This document shows, one piece after another, positions 42,235 through 49,376 of a stretch of DNA of 64,000 nt. Both the position numbers and the translations under genes were made by a program. The DNA comes from AC-32 sp963763475 (GTDB lineage: Bacteria; Actinomycetota; Thermoleophilia; Gaiellales; Gaiellaceae): NCBI GenBank assembly GCA_963763475.1, contig CAVXOR010000006.1:177400-241399 (forward strand), written 5' to 3'. Under the pieces are notes generated by a model. That model did not search any database. It worked only from the letters and a program-made list of their open reading frames with translations, and was not told the origin of the DNA. Each line of letters starts with the position of its first letter. Position 1 is the stretch's first letter.

Positions 42235-42812
42235 CGGGCGAGCGTGACCGCGTTCAGTGCCGCCTGGGCGACCGTGTCGCGGTCCGCGAAGCCGTTGAAG
42301 CGGACGAAGAGCGTGTTCGGCCGGACGAAGACGAGCACCGCCGGTCCGTCGAGGACGCGGTCGGCAGGCGTAGGCGCGCCGGTCAGCAGGGAGCTGAGCG
42401 GCGAGACGACCTTCTCGTCGGCGACGTCGAACGAGACGAAGCCGGCGTGCGCGGCCAGCGCGCCGTGCCGGGCCTCGTCGGTCGCCATCGCGTCGACGCT
42501 CGCGCCCGGGGTGTAGAGCGAGACGACCACGACGGAGTGCGAGCGGAGCGACAGCGCCAGCGCCGCCGGCATCCCGCCGATCACGGCCGGTGCGTGCGCC
42601 TTGGGCGTGGCCGCCTTGACGGCGATTTTCTTCGCGCTCTTCGGCGCCGTCGTGACCACGTGCTTCTTAACCGGATGCAGCGGCTTGATCACCGGCACCG
42701 CGGCGTTCGAGGCGCTCTGGCCGCCGCCGAACAGCAGGAACCCGCCCAGCAGGGCGAGCATGGCTGCGAAGCCGGCCGCAGCGAGAATCCGGACGCGTGG
42801 ACTCAGGCTCAC
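42231..42812 (-). CDS. Single-pass membrane protein, pilus-locus associated
   Basis: The 193 residues have a membrane helix (about 9-29), a Lys/Ala/Pro linker (about 40-75) and a C-terminal domain of alternating strands and helices: HSVVVVSLYTPGASVDAMATDEARHG, FVSFDVADEKVVSPL, GPAVLVFVRPNTLFVRFNGFADRDTVAQA. This order recalls a thioredoxin fold without the Cys pair. It starts at GTG 8 bases after the promoter. Its operon partner is the 83-residue gene. Confidence 0.65.
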   Translation of the reverse strand: MSLSPRVRILAAAGFAAMLALLGGFLLFGGGQSASNAAVPVIKPLHPVKKHVVTTAPKSAKKIAVKAATPKAHAPAVIGGMPAALALSLRSHSVVVVSLYTPGASVDAMATDEARHGALAAHAGFVSFDVADEKVVSPLSSLLTGAPTPADRVLDGPAVLVFVRPNTLFVRFNGFADRDTVAQAALNAVTLAR

Positions 42813-42820
42813 GCTGTTCC

Positions 42821-42847
42821 TATCGGCAATCCGAGCCGCGCGCTTGA
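42821..42847 (-). promoter_or_regulatory. Sigma-28-like promoter before the 193-residue membrane protein
   Basis: On the minus strand: TCAAG (42847-42843), 15 bases, then GCCGATA (42827-42821). The GTG start follows 8 bases later. Confidence 0.6.
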
Positions 42848-42856
42848 CGGGGAAAT

Positions 42857-42886
42857 ACGAAGGGCGCGGTCTCCCGCGCCCTTCGT
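42857..42886 (-). terminator. Terminator of pilin gene 1
   Basis: A perfect 13-bp stem (ACGAAGGGCGCGG and its complement) with loop TCTC lies 20 bp past the pilin stop. It is almost the same sequence as the hairpin after pilin 2 (43410-43437), a product of the gene duplication. Confidence 0.75.
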
Positions 42887-42906
42887 GTCGAGCGGTGAAG
42901 CCGGGC

Positions 42907-43290
42907 TTAGCAGCTGCCGGGCTTGATGTCGCCCGAAGGCCCGGACTTGTGGTACTGGACCGTCCCGGGCACCGTGTTCGTGATGCAGTAGGTCGTCGCG
43001 TTCGCGACCGAGATCTTGACGTTCTTGATCCCGGCGTCGTACGAGCCCTGCAGCTTGGTCAGCGTCGCGCCCGTGTAGCCGGTGGCGTGGTCGGCGTTGA
43101 ACGCCTCCATGCCTGGCACGGCGGCGCGGACGTTGGCCTGCGCCGCGGACTTGTTCGCCCGGGTGCGGAAGCTGAGGTACGAGGGGATCGCGATCGCAAG
43201 CAGGATCCCGAGGATGATGATCACGACGAGGAGCTCGATCAGAGTGAAGCCTCGATCGTCGCTCGACAGACGCTGCCGCAAATTCTGCAT
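42907..43290 (-). CDS. Major-type IV pilin, copy 1 (127 aa)
   Basis: The start is the ATG behind AAGGAG. The leader MQNLRQRLSSDDRG is cut before Phe15, and Glu at +5 is present in FTLIELLVVIIILGILLAIAIPSYLSFRTRANKSAAQANVRAAVPGME. Two Cys, near 103 and at the C-terminus (residue 127), probably form the disulfide loop. From the cleavage site onward it differs from copy 2 at nine positions of 113; the leaders differ strongly. A GCCGATC element lies 42 bases before the start. Confidence 0.92.
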   Translation of the reverse strand: MQNLRQRLSSDDRGFTLIELLVVIIILGILLAIAIPSYLSFRTRANKSAAQANVRAAVPGMEAFNADHATGYTGATLTKLQGSYDAGIKNVKISVANATTYCITNTVPGTVQYHKSGPSGDIKPGSC

Positions 43291-43332
43291 TTGGTTTGCT
43301 CCTTCGGCTGGGGACTGCGGTGGCCCCGGGTA

Positions 43333-43359
43333 GATCGGCTTGCGATGACCTGTGTTAGA
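43333..43359 (-). promoter_or_regulatory. Possible sigma-28-like promoter of pilin 1
   Basis: On the minus strand GCCGATC (43339-43333) is preceded by TCTAA (43359-43355), with CTAA 15 bases away. It is a weaker match than the TCAAG sites. The pilin ATG is 42 bases downstream, with a ribosome site in the leader. Confidence 0.4.
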
Positions 43360-43409
43360 CCCCCGAAGGGGTGAGACCTCCGGCCCACCGGCGCCGGCGT
43401 CGGGCAAAA

Positions 43410-43437
43410 GAAAGGGCGCGGTCTCCCGCGCCCTTTC
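43410..43437 (-). terminator. Terminator of pilin gene 2
   Basis: The stem GAAAGGGCGCGG (12 bp, perfect) with loop TCTC is followed on the minus strand by TTTT, a good intrinsic terminator, about 18 bp after the pilin stop. Confidence 0.85.
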
Positions 43438-43455
43438 GATCCGATCAGACGGGTC

Positions 43456-43839
43456 TTAGCAGCTGCCCGGCTTGATGTCGGCGCCCGGGCCGGACTTGTG
43501 GTACTTCACCGTGCCCGGCACGGTGTTGACGACGCAGTAGGTCGTCGAGTTGGCAACCGAGATCTTGATGTTCTTGATCCCGGCGTCGTACGAGCCCTGC
43601 AGCTTGGTCAGCGTGGCGCCCGTGTAGCCGGTGGCGTGGTCGGCGTTGTACGCCTCCATGCCCGGCACCGAGGCGCGGACGTTGGCCTGCGCGGCGGACT
43701 TGTTGGCCCGCGTGCGGAAGCTGAGGTACGAGGGGATCGCGATCGCAAGCAGGATCCCGAGGATGATGATCACGACCAACAGCTCGATGAGGGTGAAACC
43801 CTCGTCGCGCCGCAGCCGCTGCTGAAGCCTTGCAAGCAT
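43456..43839 (-). CDS. Major-type IV pilin, copy 2 (127 aa)
   Basis: The ATG lies 7 bases after AAGGAGG. The leader MLARLQQRLRRDEG is cut before FTLIELLVVIIILGILL. The Glu at +5, the core helix and the two Cys are the same as in copy 1; from the cleavage site the proteins are more than 90% identical. Its strong ribosome site and good terminator suggest that it is the more highly expressed of the two. It is divergent from the second pilT operon. Confidence 0.93.
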   Translation of the reverse strand: MLARLQQRLRRDEGFTLIELLVVIIILGILLAIAIPSYLSFRTRANKSAAQANVRASVPGMEAYNADHATGYTGATLTKLQGSYDAGIKNIKISVANSTTYCVVNTVPGTVKYHKSGPGADIKPGSC

Positions 43840-43881
43840 GCTTGTTCCTCCTTGAGGGGGTGCGCAGATGGCCTGCCCCTC

Positions 43882-43888
43882 TATCGGC
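43882..43888 (-). promoter_or_regulatory. GCCGATA element before pilin 2 (-10 only)
   Basis: GCCGATA on the minus strand lies 42 bases before the pilin start, the same distance as for pilin 1. I see no TCAAG-like -35 at the expected place. Confidence 0.35.
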
Positions 43889-43961
43889 GCCCCTGGCCCG
43901 GGCCGCGCACCCCCCGAAAAGGGGAACTCGCACCGCCGCCGAGCGACCGCGCCGCAGACCC

Positions 43962-43988
43962 TCAAGTCAGTGAGAGGCACTGCCGATA
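43962..43988 (+). promoter_or_regulatory. Sigma-28-like promoter of the pilT-pilM-pilN-pilO operon
   Basis: TCAAG (43962-43966), 15 bases, then GCCGATA (43982-43988), 14 bases before the ATG of pilT. There is no recognisable ribosome site between them. Confidence 0.65.
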
Positions 43989-44002
43989 GCAGCCAAGCGG
44001 CC

Positions 44003-45142
44003 ATGGCGGACACCCTGTATTCGATCGACGATCTGCTCGAGCAGATGGTGGCGCGGAACGCGTCGGATCTGCACGTGACTGTCGGCGCGCACCCGGTGGT
44101 GCGCGTGCGCGGCAAGCTCGAGCCCCTGCAGGAAATCCCGCCGCTGACGCCCGAGGTCACGCAGCAGCTGCTCTACCGCGTCCTCTCGACCGAGCAGCAG
44201 AAGCACCTCGAGGTGAACCGCCAGATCGACTTCGCGCACTCGATTCCCGGCCTCGCGCGCTTCCGCGTGAACGTCTACTGGCAGCGCGAGTCGCTCGGCG
44301 CGGCCTTCCGCCTGATCCCGACGGAGATCAAGACGCTCGAGGAGCTCGGGATCCCTTCGGCACTGCACGTCCTGACCGACCGTCCGCGCGGCCTCGTGCT
44401 CGTCACGGGCCCGACCGGCTCCGGTAAGTCGACCACGCTCGCGGCGCTGATCGACGAGATCAACCGCAAGCGCGCCGAGCACATCCTCACGATCGAGGAC
44501 CCGATCGAGTTCGTGCACCGGCACAAGCGCTGCGTCGTCAACCAGCGCGAGATCGGCGTCGACGCGACCAGCTTCGCCGAGGCGCTACGCGCCGCGCTCC
44601 GCCAGGACCCCGACGTGATCCTCCTCGGCGAGATGCGCGACCTCGAGACGATCTCGACCGCGCTGACCGCGGCCGAGACCGGCCACCTCGTCTTCGCCAC
44701 CCTGCACACTCAGAGCGCGCCAGGGACGATCGACCGCGTGATCGACGCCTTCCCGGCGGCACAGCAGGACCAGATCCGGATCCAGCTTGCCGCCACGCTC
44801 GAGGGCGTCGTCACCCAGGCGCTGCTCCCGACCGCCGACGGCACTGGCCGTGTGGCCGCCCTCGAGATTCTCTTTCCCGACGACGCCGTGCGGAACCTGA
44901 TCCGCCAGGCGAAGGTCGAGCAGGTCTACTCGGTCATGCAGACCGGCACCGCCAAGGGCATGCAGACGATGGAGCAGTCACTCGCCGACCTGACCCTGCG
45001 CGGCGTTATCTCGCTCGACTCGGCGCTCTCGCGCTCCAGCCGGCCCGAGCAGCTGGTCGGCTTGCTCGAGCGCGCCGGCTTCGCGGTTCCCGAGGCCCTC
45101 GCCGACCAGCCGACTCCGAGCCTGCGGGTGGCGGAGGGCTAG
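44003..45142 (+). CDS. pilT: PilT-family retraction ATPase (second copy)
   Basis: The 379 residues start at the ATG before ADTLYSIDDLLEQMVARNASDLHVTVGAHPVVRVRG. Walker A is GPTGSGKSTT (about 135-144), the Asp box TIEDPIEFVH, Walker B VILLGEMRDLETISTAL, the His box GHLVFATLHTQSAPGTIDR, and the C-terminal motif AVRNLIRQAK is close to the AIRNLIRE of PilT. It is the canonical copy, leading the pilMNO operon. Upstream in-frame codons overlap the promoter and are not counted. Confidence 0.93.
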   Translation: MADTLYSIDDLLEQMVARNASDLHVTVGAHPVVRVRGKLEPLQEIPPLTPEVTQQLLYRVLSTEQQKHLEVNRQIDFAHSIPGLARFRVNVYWQRESLGAAFRLIPTEIKTLEELGIPSALHVLTDRPRGLVLVTGPTGSGKSTTLAALIDEINRKRAEHILTIEDPIEFVHRHKRCVVNQREIGVDATSFAEALRAALRQDPDVILLGEMRDLETISTALTAAETGHLVFATLHTQSAPGTIDRVIDAFPAAQQDQIRIQLAATLEGVVTQALLPTADGTGRVAALEILFPDDAVRNLIRQAKVEQVYSVMQTGTAKGMQTMEQSLADLTLRGVISLDSALSRSSRPEQLVGLLERAGFAVPEALADQPTPSLRVAEG

Positions 45143-45144
45143 CG

Positions 45145-46677
45145 ATGGAGTGGAACCCGGACAACGTGCAGCCCGAGCAGCCTGTCGAGGAGACCGAGGA
45201 GCTGGCGCCCGCTCCCGAGCAGGCGCCGGAGCCCGTCGTCGAGCCCGAAGCTGTCGCGGCCGAGTCCCAGCCGGAGCCCGAGCCGGAGACGACGTCATTG
45301 CTGAAGAAGGAGATCTCTTTCCGGCGCAAGCCGAAAGAGCCGAAGCCGGAGCCCGAGCTCGAGGACGAGAAGTCCTCGCTGCTGAAGAAGGAGATCTCGT
45401 TCCGGCGCAAGCCCAAGCAGCCCAAGCAGCCGAAGGCGAAGAAGGAGAAGACGCCGAAAGAGCCCAAGCCGAAGGGCGAGGGCCTGAAGAAGGAGATCTC
45501 GCTCCCGTTCGGCCGCAAGAAGAATGACGCGGTCGAGACGGTCGCGGAGAAGCCGGCCAAGGAGCCGCGCAAGCCGCGGGCCAAGCGCCAGAAGGGGTCC
45601 TCGACCAAGCGCTCGAAACGCCTCGTCGGCCTCAAGATCGGCGGCTCGCAGCTGGCGGCCGCCCGGATCGTGAACAACGGCCATCCGGAGCTCGTCCAGG
45701 TTGCGCGAGAGCGCCTCGAGAACGGGATCGTGGTCGGCGGCGAGCTGCGAGAGCCCGAGCTGCTCGCCGAGGCACTGCGCGCGTTCTTCCGCAAGCACAA
45801 GCTTCCGCGCCAGGGCGTCCGCCTCGGGATCGCGAACAACCGCATCGGCGTGCGCATCTTCGAGATCGCCGGCATCAGCGACCCCAAGCAGCTCGAGAAC
45901 GCGATCCGCTTCCGCGCCCAGGAAGCGCTGCCGATCCCGATCGAGGAGGCGGTGCTCGACTACCACGTCCTCGGCGAGCGGACGGACGACGACGGCCAGC
46001 TCGTGCGCCGGATCCTGCTAGTGGTCGCCTACCGCGAGCTGATCGACCGTTACGTCGCCGCCTGCAAGAAAGCCGGCGTGCGGCTGGCGGGGATCGACCT
46101 CGAGGCCTTCGCGCTGCTCCGCGCGCTCGGCGAGCCGCTGCCAGAGGGCGCACCGCCCTCGGACGCCGCGCTCGTCGTCGTCTCGGTCGGTCACGACCGC
46201 TCGACCTTTGCGGTCTCGGACGGCCGCGTCTGCGAGTTCACCCGCGTGCTCGACTGGGGCGGCTCGACGCTGGACGTCGCGATCGCCCGCGAGCTCAACT
46301 GCGCTCCGTCGGAGGCCGAGCCGGTCAAGCGCGAGCTCTCGCTCGCCGCGGCGAACGTGCCGGAGGGGCTCACCCAGGAACAGGCGGACAGCGCTCGCGA
46401 AGCGGTTCGGCGCCAGCTCCAGACCTTCGCGCGCGAGCTCGTCTCCTCGCTCCAGTTCTACCAGAACCAGCCCGGCTCTCTGGGCATCGGCGAGATCGTG
46501 ATCACCGGCGGAACCGCGCACCTGAGCGGGGTCGCCGACGAGCTCCAGCGCCTGATCGGCGTCCGCGTCGAGGTGGGCGACCCGCTCTTGCGCGTAAAGC
46601 TCGGCAAGAAGCTGCGCGAGGCCGACGAACAGCTCGGCTCGCTCGCTGTCGCCATCGGACTCGGGATCGAGGACTGA
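45145..46677 (+). CDS. pilM: Pilus assembly ATPase-fold protein PilM with long charged N-terminal extension
   Basis: The 510 residues consist of an unusual extension (1-157) and an actin-like PilM core (about 159-510). The core opens LVGLKIGGSQLAAARI and contains GIANNRIGVRIFEIAG, AIRFRAQEALPIPIEEAVLDYHVLGE, and EIVITGGTAHLSGVADEL. The extension has an acidic Pro/Glu part, then three repeats of the form LLKKEISFRRKPK at about 52-64, 79-91 and 114-126, separated by Lys/Pro/Glu linkers. PilM normally begins at the core and binds the short N-terminus of PilN. The gene follows pilT by 2 bp. Confidence 0.88.
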   Translation: MEWNPDNVQPEQPVEETEELAPAPEQAPEPVVEPEAVAAESQPEPEPETTSLLKKEISFRRKPKEPKPEPELEDEKSSLLKKEISFRRKPKQPKQPKAKKEKTPKEPKPKGEGLKKEISLPFGRKKNDAVETVAEKPAKEPRKPRAKRQKGSSTKRSKRLVGLKIGGSQLAAARIVNNGHPELVQVARERLENGIVVGGELREPELLAEALRAFFRKHKLPRQGVRLGIANNRIGVRIFEIAGISDPKQLENAIRFRAQEALPIPIEEAVLDYHVLGERTDDDGQLVRRILLVVAYRELIDRYVAACKKAGVRLAGIDLEAFALLRALGEPLPEGAPPSDAALVVVSVGHDRSTFAVSDGRVCEFTRVLDWGGSTLDVAIARELNCAPSEAEPVKRELSLAAANVPEGLTQEQADSAREAVRRQLQTFARELVSSLQFYQNQPGSLGIGEIVITGGTAHLSGVADELQRLIGVRVEVGDPLLRVKLGKKLREADEQLGSLAVAIGLGIED

Positions 46678-46678
46678 C

Positions 46679-47305
46679 GTGCGCGCGATCAACCTCCTGC
46701 CACGAGACGACGCCCGGCGCGGCCACCCGCAGAAGACGCAGTGGGTCGTGCTCGTCCCGGTCGTGCTCGCCGTGCTGCTCGCGGCGGTCCTCTCGGCGAT
46801 GTTCCTCTCGAGCAGCGGCACGGTGAAGGACAAGCGGGCCGAGCTCGCGACGCTCCAGGACGAGCTGCTCGCGATCCCGACCCCGGACGCGAGCCGCGTC
46901 AAGACGCAGACCGCGCTCGCAGCCGACAAGCAGGCGCGCGTGACCGCGCTCTCGGGAGCGCTCTCTCGCCGGGTCGCCTGGGACCGCGTCTTCCGTGAGC
47001 TCTCGCTCGTGCTGCCGAACGACGTCTGGCTGGCGACGATCTCGGCGAAGGCACCCGTGCCCTCGTCGACGGCCGTCGCGCCGGCGCCCGCAGCTGCGGG
47101 CTCCACCGTCGCCGCGACCGGGTTCACGATCGACGGCTTCACCTATTCGCATCCCGCGGTCGCGCGGCTGCTGACCCGTCTCGCGGTCGTGCCCGACCTC
47201 GTAAACGTCCAGCTTCAGCAGAGCACCCTGACGAAGGTCGGCTCCGCCCAGGCCGTGCACTTCGTGATCGTCGCCGACGTTCGGCGGCCGGGAGGCGGAC
47301 AGTGA
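46679..47305 (+). CDS. pilN: Pilus assembly protein PilN
   Basis: The 208 residues from GTG open with the cytoplasmic motif RAINLLPRDDARRG, the INLLP sequence that inserts in PilM. One membrane helix (about 20-42), a coiled coil (about 48-90), and a ferredoxin-like periplasmic-type domain (about 95-208) follow. It begins one base after the pilM stop and overlaps pilO by 4 bp. Confidence 0.9.
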   Translation: MRAINLLPRDDARRGHPQKTQWVVLVPVVLAVLLAAVLSAMFLSSSGTVKDKRAELATLQDELLAIPTPDASRVKTQTALAADKQARVTALSGALSRRVAWDRVFRELSLVLPNDVWLATISAKAPVPSSTAVAPAPAAAGSTVAATGFTIDGFTYSHPAVARLLTRLAVVPDLVNVQLQQSTLTKVGSAQAVHFVIVADVRRPGGGQ

Positions 47306-48018
47306 AGAGCCGAAACCTCTCGCAGCCGGTCGTGATCGTGCTGATCGTGGTCGGCTTCCTCTTCGCCGCAGCAGGCGGCTACTTCATGCTGATCCGGCCC
47401 CAGCACGCGGAGGCGGCCGACCTCGACCGCCAGATCTCGGACACCAACAGCGCGATCGATGCCGCCCGCACGCTCACGCTGGAAGCGAAGAAGGGCGCCC
47501 AGATCCGCGTCGCCGACCTCTACCGGCTGACGAAGGCGATGCCCGACCAGGTCGACATGGCCGGAGTGCTGCTCGAGCTGAACCAGGTTGCTGAGGACAG
47601 CGGCATCACGTTCGAGCAGATCACGCCCTCCGCGACCGCGACCCCGGTTTCCGGGTACCTCGCGATCCCGATCACGGTCGAGTTCCAGGGCAACTTCTAC
47701 GACCTCTCGGACTTCCTCTACCGGCTGCGGAACCTCGTCGACGTCCGTCACGGCACGCTCGACGCGACCGGCCGCCTCTTCGCGATCGACGAGGTCGACT
47801 TCGCCGAGGCGCCTCCGCCCCCGGGGTTCCCCCAGATTCGCGCTCACCTGGTGATCGACGCGTTCGTCTACGGCACGGGCACGGCTCCGACCGTCGCGCC
47901 TCCGTCCGGCACCACCGGCGCGACCGGCGCCACCGGGACGACCGGGACGACGCCGCCCACGACCCCGCCCTCGACCACGCCCGCCGCGAGCGCCTCGGCC
48001 GCGCCGGCAGGGACCTAG
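47302..48018 (+). CDS. pilO: Pilus assembly protein PilO with Gly/Thr-rich tail
   Basis: The 238 residues from GTG (GTGA overlap with pilN) have one membrane helix (about 10-32), a coiled coil (ADLDRQISDTNSAIDAARTLTLEAKKG) and a ferredoxin-like fold (about 75-200: VEFQGNFYDLSDFLYRLRNLVDV). The last 40 residues are a tail of Thr, Gly, Ala and Pro with G-A-T-G repeats. Partner of PilN in the alignment complex. Confidence 0.9.
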   Translation: MKSRNLSQPVVIVLIVVGFLFAAAGGYFMLIRPQHAEAADLDRQISDTNSAIDAARTLTLEAKKGAQIRVADLYRLTKAMPDQVDMAGVLLELNQVAEDSGITFEQITPSATATPVSGYLAIPITVEFQGNFYDLSDFLYRLRNLVDVRHGTLDATGRLFAIDEVDFAEAPPPPGFPQIRAHLVIDAFVYGTGTAPTVAPPSGTTGATGATGTTGTTPPTTPPSTTPAASASAAPAGT

Positions 48019-48020
48019 GC

Positions 48021-48764
48021 ATGGCGAAGAAGATCGATCCCAAGGCGAAGGCCAAGCGGCAGAAGATCTACGCCGGCGTCGGTGGCGTAATCCTGCTGGC
48101 TGTGCTCGCCTTCCAGGTCCCGCGCACGATGAAGATGCTGCATCCGGCCGACGAGAGCTCGACGAGCTCGGCGCCCGCGACGACGACCGCGAGCGCGGCT
48201 CCGACGCCGATCAGCGCCCCCTCCCTCAGCGGCGGCAACGCTTCCGCGACCGCTGCAGTCACACCTGGCGGCGACGGCATCAGCGACCCCGACGCCGTTC
48301 CGCTTCCGCAATCCGGCCAGCTGCTCGCCTTCGGCCTCTTCCGGACCAAGGATCCCTTCGTCCAGCAGCTCGACCTGAAGGGCTCTACCGGCTCGACCGG
48401 TGTGCTGCCCGGCTCTGCCGGCCCGACCGGGCCGACCGGCCCGGCGAAGGGAGGAAGCTCCGTGACCTCTGCGCCGACCGCGCGGCGGGTCTCGACTCCC
48501 GCCGGGCCGACGACCCCTGTGACCAGCGCGGTGATCTCGGTGAACGGCGCCCCGGAGACGGTTCAGGTCGGCGGCACGTTCCCGACCTCGGATCCCTACT
48601 TCAAGCTCGTCTCGCTGACGAAGAAGGGCGCGAAGATCTCGATCGCCGGCGGCTCGCTGGAGAACGGGGCGCCGACGGTCACGCTCACCAAGAGCAAGGC
48701 GCTGACCCTGATGAACACCGCCGACGGCACGCGCTACGTGCTGCGGCTGGTCTCGATCTCCTAG
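48021..48764 (+). CDS. Membrane protein at the PilP position
   Basis: The 247 residues have a basic N-terminus and one membrane helix (about 18-35). A long low-complexity linker of Ser, Thr, Ala, Gly and Pro contains collagen-like G-x-T-G-x-T units (about 125-145). A C-terminal domain follows (about 175-247): AVISVNGAPETVQVGGTFPTSDPYFKLVSLTKKGAKISIAGG. The last part looks like a small beta barrel similar in position to the PilP beta domain. There is no lipobox. It is 2 bp from pilO. Its role in the inner-membrane complex is inferred from position. Confidence 0.65.
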   Translation: MAKKIDPKAKAKRQKIYAGVGGVILLAVLAFQVPRTMKMLHPADESSTSSAPATTTASAAPTPISAPSLSGGNASATAAVTPGGDGISDPDAVPLPQSGQLLAFGLFRTKDPFVQQLDLKGSTGSTGVLPGSAGPTGPTGPAKGGSSVTSAPTARRVSTPAGPTTPVTSAVISVNGAPETVQVGGTFPTSDPYFKLVSLTKKGAKISIAGGSLENGAPTVTLTKSKALTLMNTADGTRYVLRLVSIS

Positions 48765-48780
48765 GCGCCGCGGCCGCGAG

Positions 48781-49308
48781 CTAGCCGGTCGACTGGTCGA
48801 ACGTCGACGCGGCCCGGTAGAGCGGCCGAGCGGAGAGCTTGCTGCCGTCACGGACGACGACGGTCACGACCTTGAGCGCGCGGCCGCCGGTCGGCGTGCT
48901 GCTCGTGATGTAGGTGTCGACCCGGTAGTTCTTGCGGTCCGCGCCGACGACGCTGCGGCTCGGCACACACTCGTTCGGCAGGGGTGAGCCGCTGCAGGCG
49001 GTGCTGATCTCGCCCGACGTCGTGTTGGGGCAGGACACGCCGAGCGCGGAGTCGCACTTGTACGTGTTGTCGACGCCGGACAGCGAGCTGGTGTCGAGCG
49101 CGATCGCCGGGTAGGTGAGCGCCCTGAAGCGTTCCATCTGCTGGTCTGCGAGGGCCGATGCAGTCGTCACCCTGCTGGCGCGGTTGAGCGCGAAGATGCC
49201 GCTGTTGAACGCGGCCACGACCGCGAGGATGCCGATGTTCAGCATCACCATCGCCATCAGGAGCTCGATCAGGCCAAAGCCTTGCTCTGAGCGGAGCCGC
49301 ACGCGCAC
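48781..49308 (-). CDS. Minor pilin, PilV/type IV prepilin
   Basis: The 175 residues begin MRVRLRSEQGFGLIELLMAMVMLNIGILAVVAAFNSG. The prepilin cleavage site is after Gly10 and Glu at +5 is present, as in PilV-type minor pilins. Four Cys occur in the middle (YKCDSALGVSCPN, STACSGSPLPNECVP). It starts at GTG 4 bases after AGGAG. It is divergent from pilC and convergent with the PilP-position gene. Confidence 0.82.
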   Translation of the reverse strand: MRVRLRSEQGFGLIELLMAMVMLNIGILAVVAAFNSGIFALNRASRVTTASALADQQMERFRALTYPAIALDTSSLSGVDNTYKCDSALGVSCPNTTSGEISTACSGSPLPNECVPSRSVVGADRKNYRVDTYITSSTPTGGRALKVVTVVVRDGSKLSARPLYRAASTFDQSTG

Positions 49309-49316
49309 GTGACTCC

Positions 49317-49323
49317 TATCGGC
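49317..49323 (-). promoter_or_regulatory. GCCGATA element before the PilV-like gene (-10 only)
   Basis: GCCGATA on the minus strand (49323-49317) lies 8 bases before the GTG start. The expected -35 position reads TTGA, not TCAA. It is back to back with the pilC promoter. Confidence 0.35.
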
Positions 49324-49339
49324 AGCCGTCCGGCGTCCC

Positions 49340-49366
49340 TCAAGCGGCGCGATCCCCCTGCCGATA
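49340..49366 (+). promoter_or_regulatory. Sigma-28-like promoter of pilC
   Basis: TCAAG (49340-49344), 15 bases, then GCCGATA (49360-49366). The ATG is 10 bases downstream and no ribosome site is seen, so the message is probably leaderless or nearly so. Confidence 0.65.
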
Positions 49367-49376
49367 CGAACTCCGT

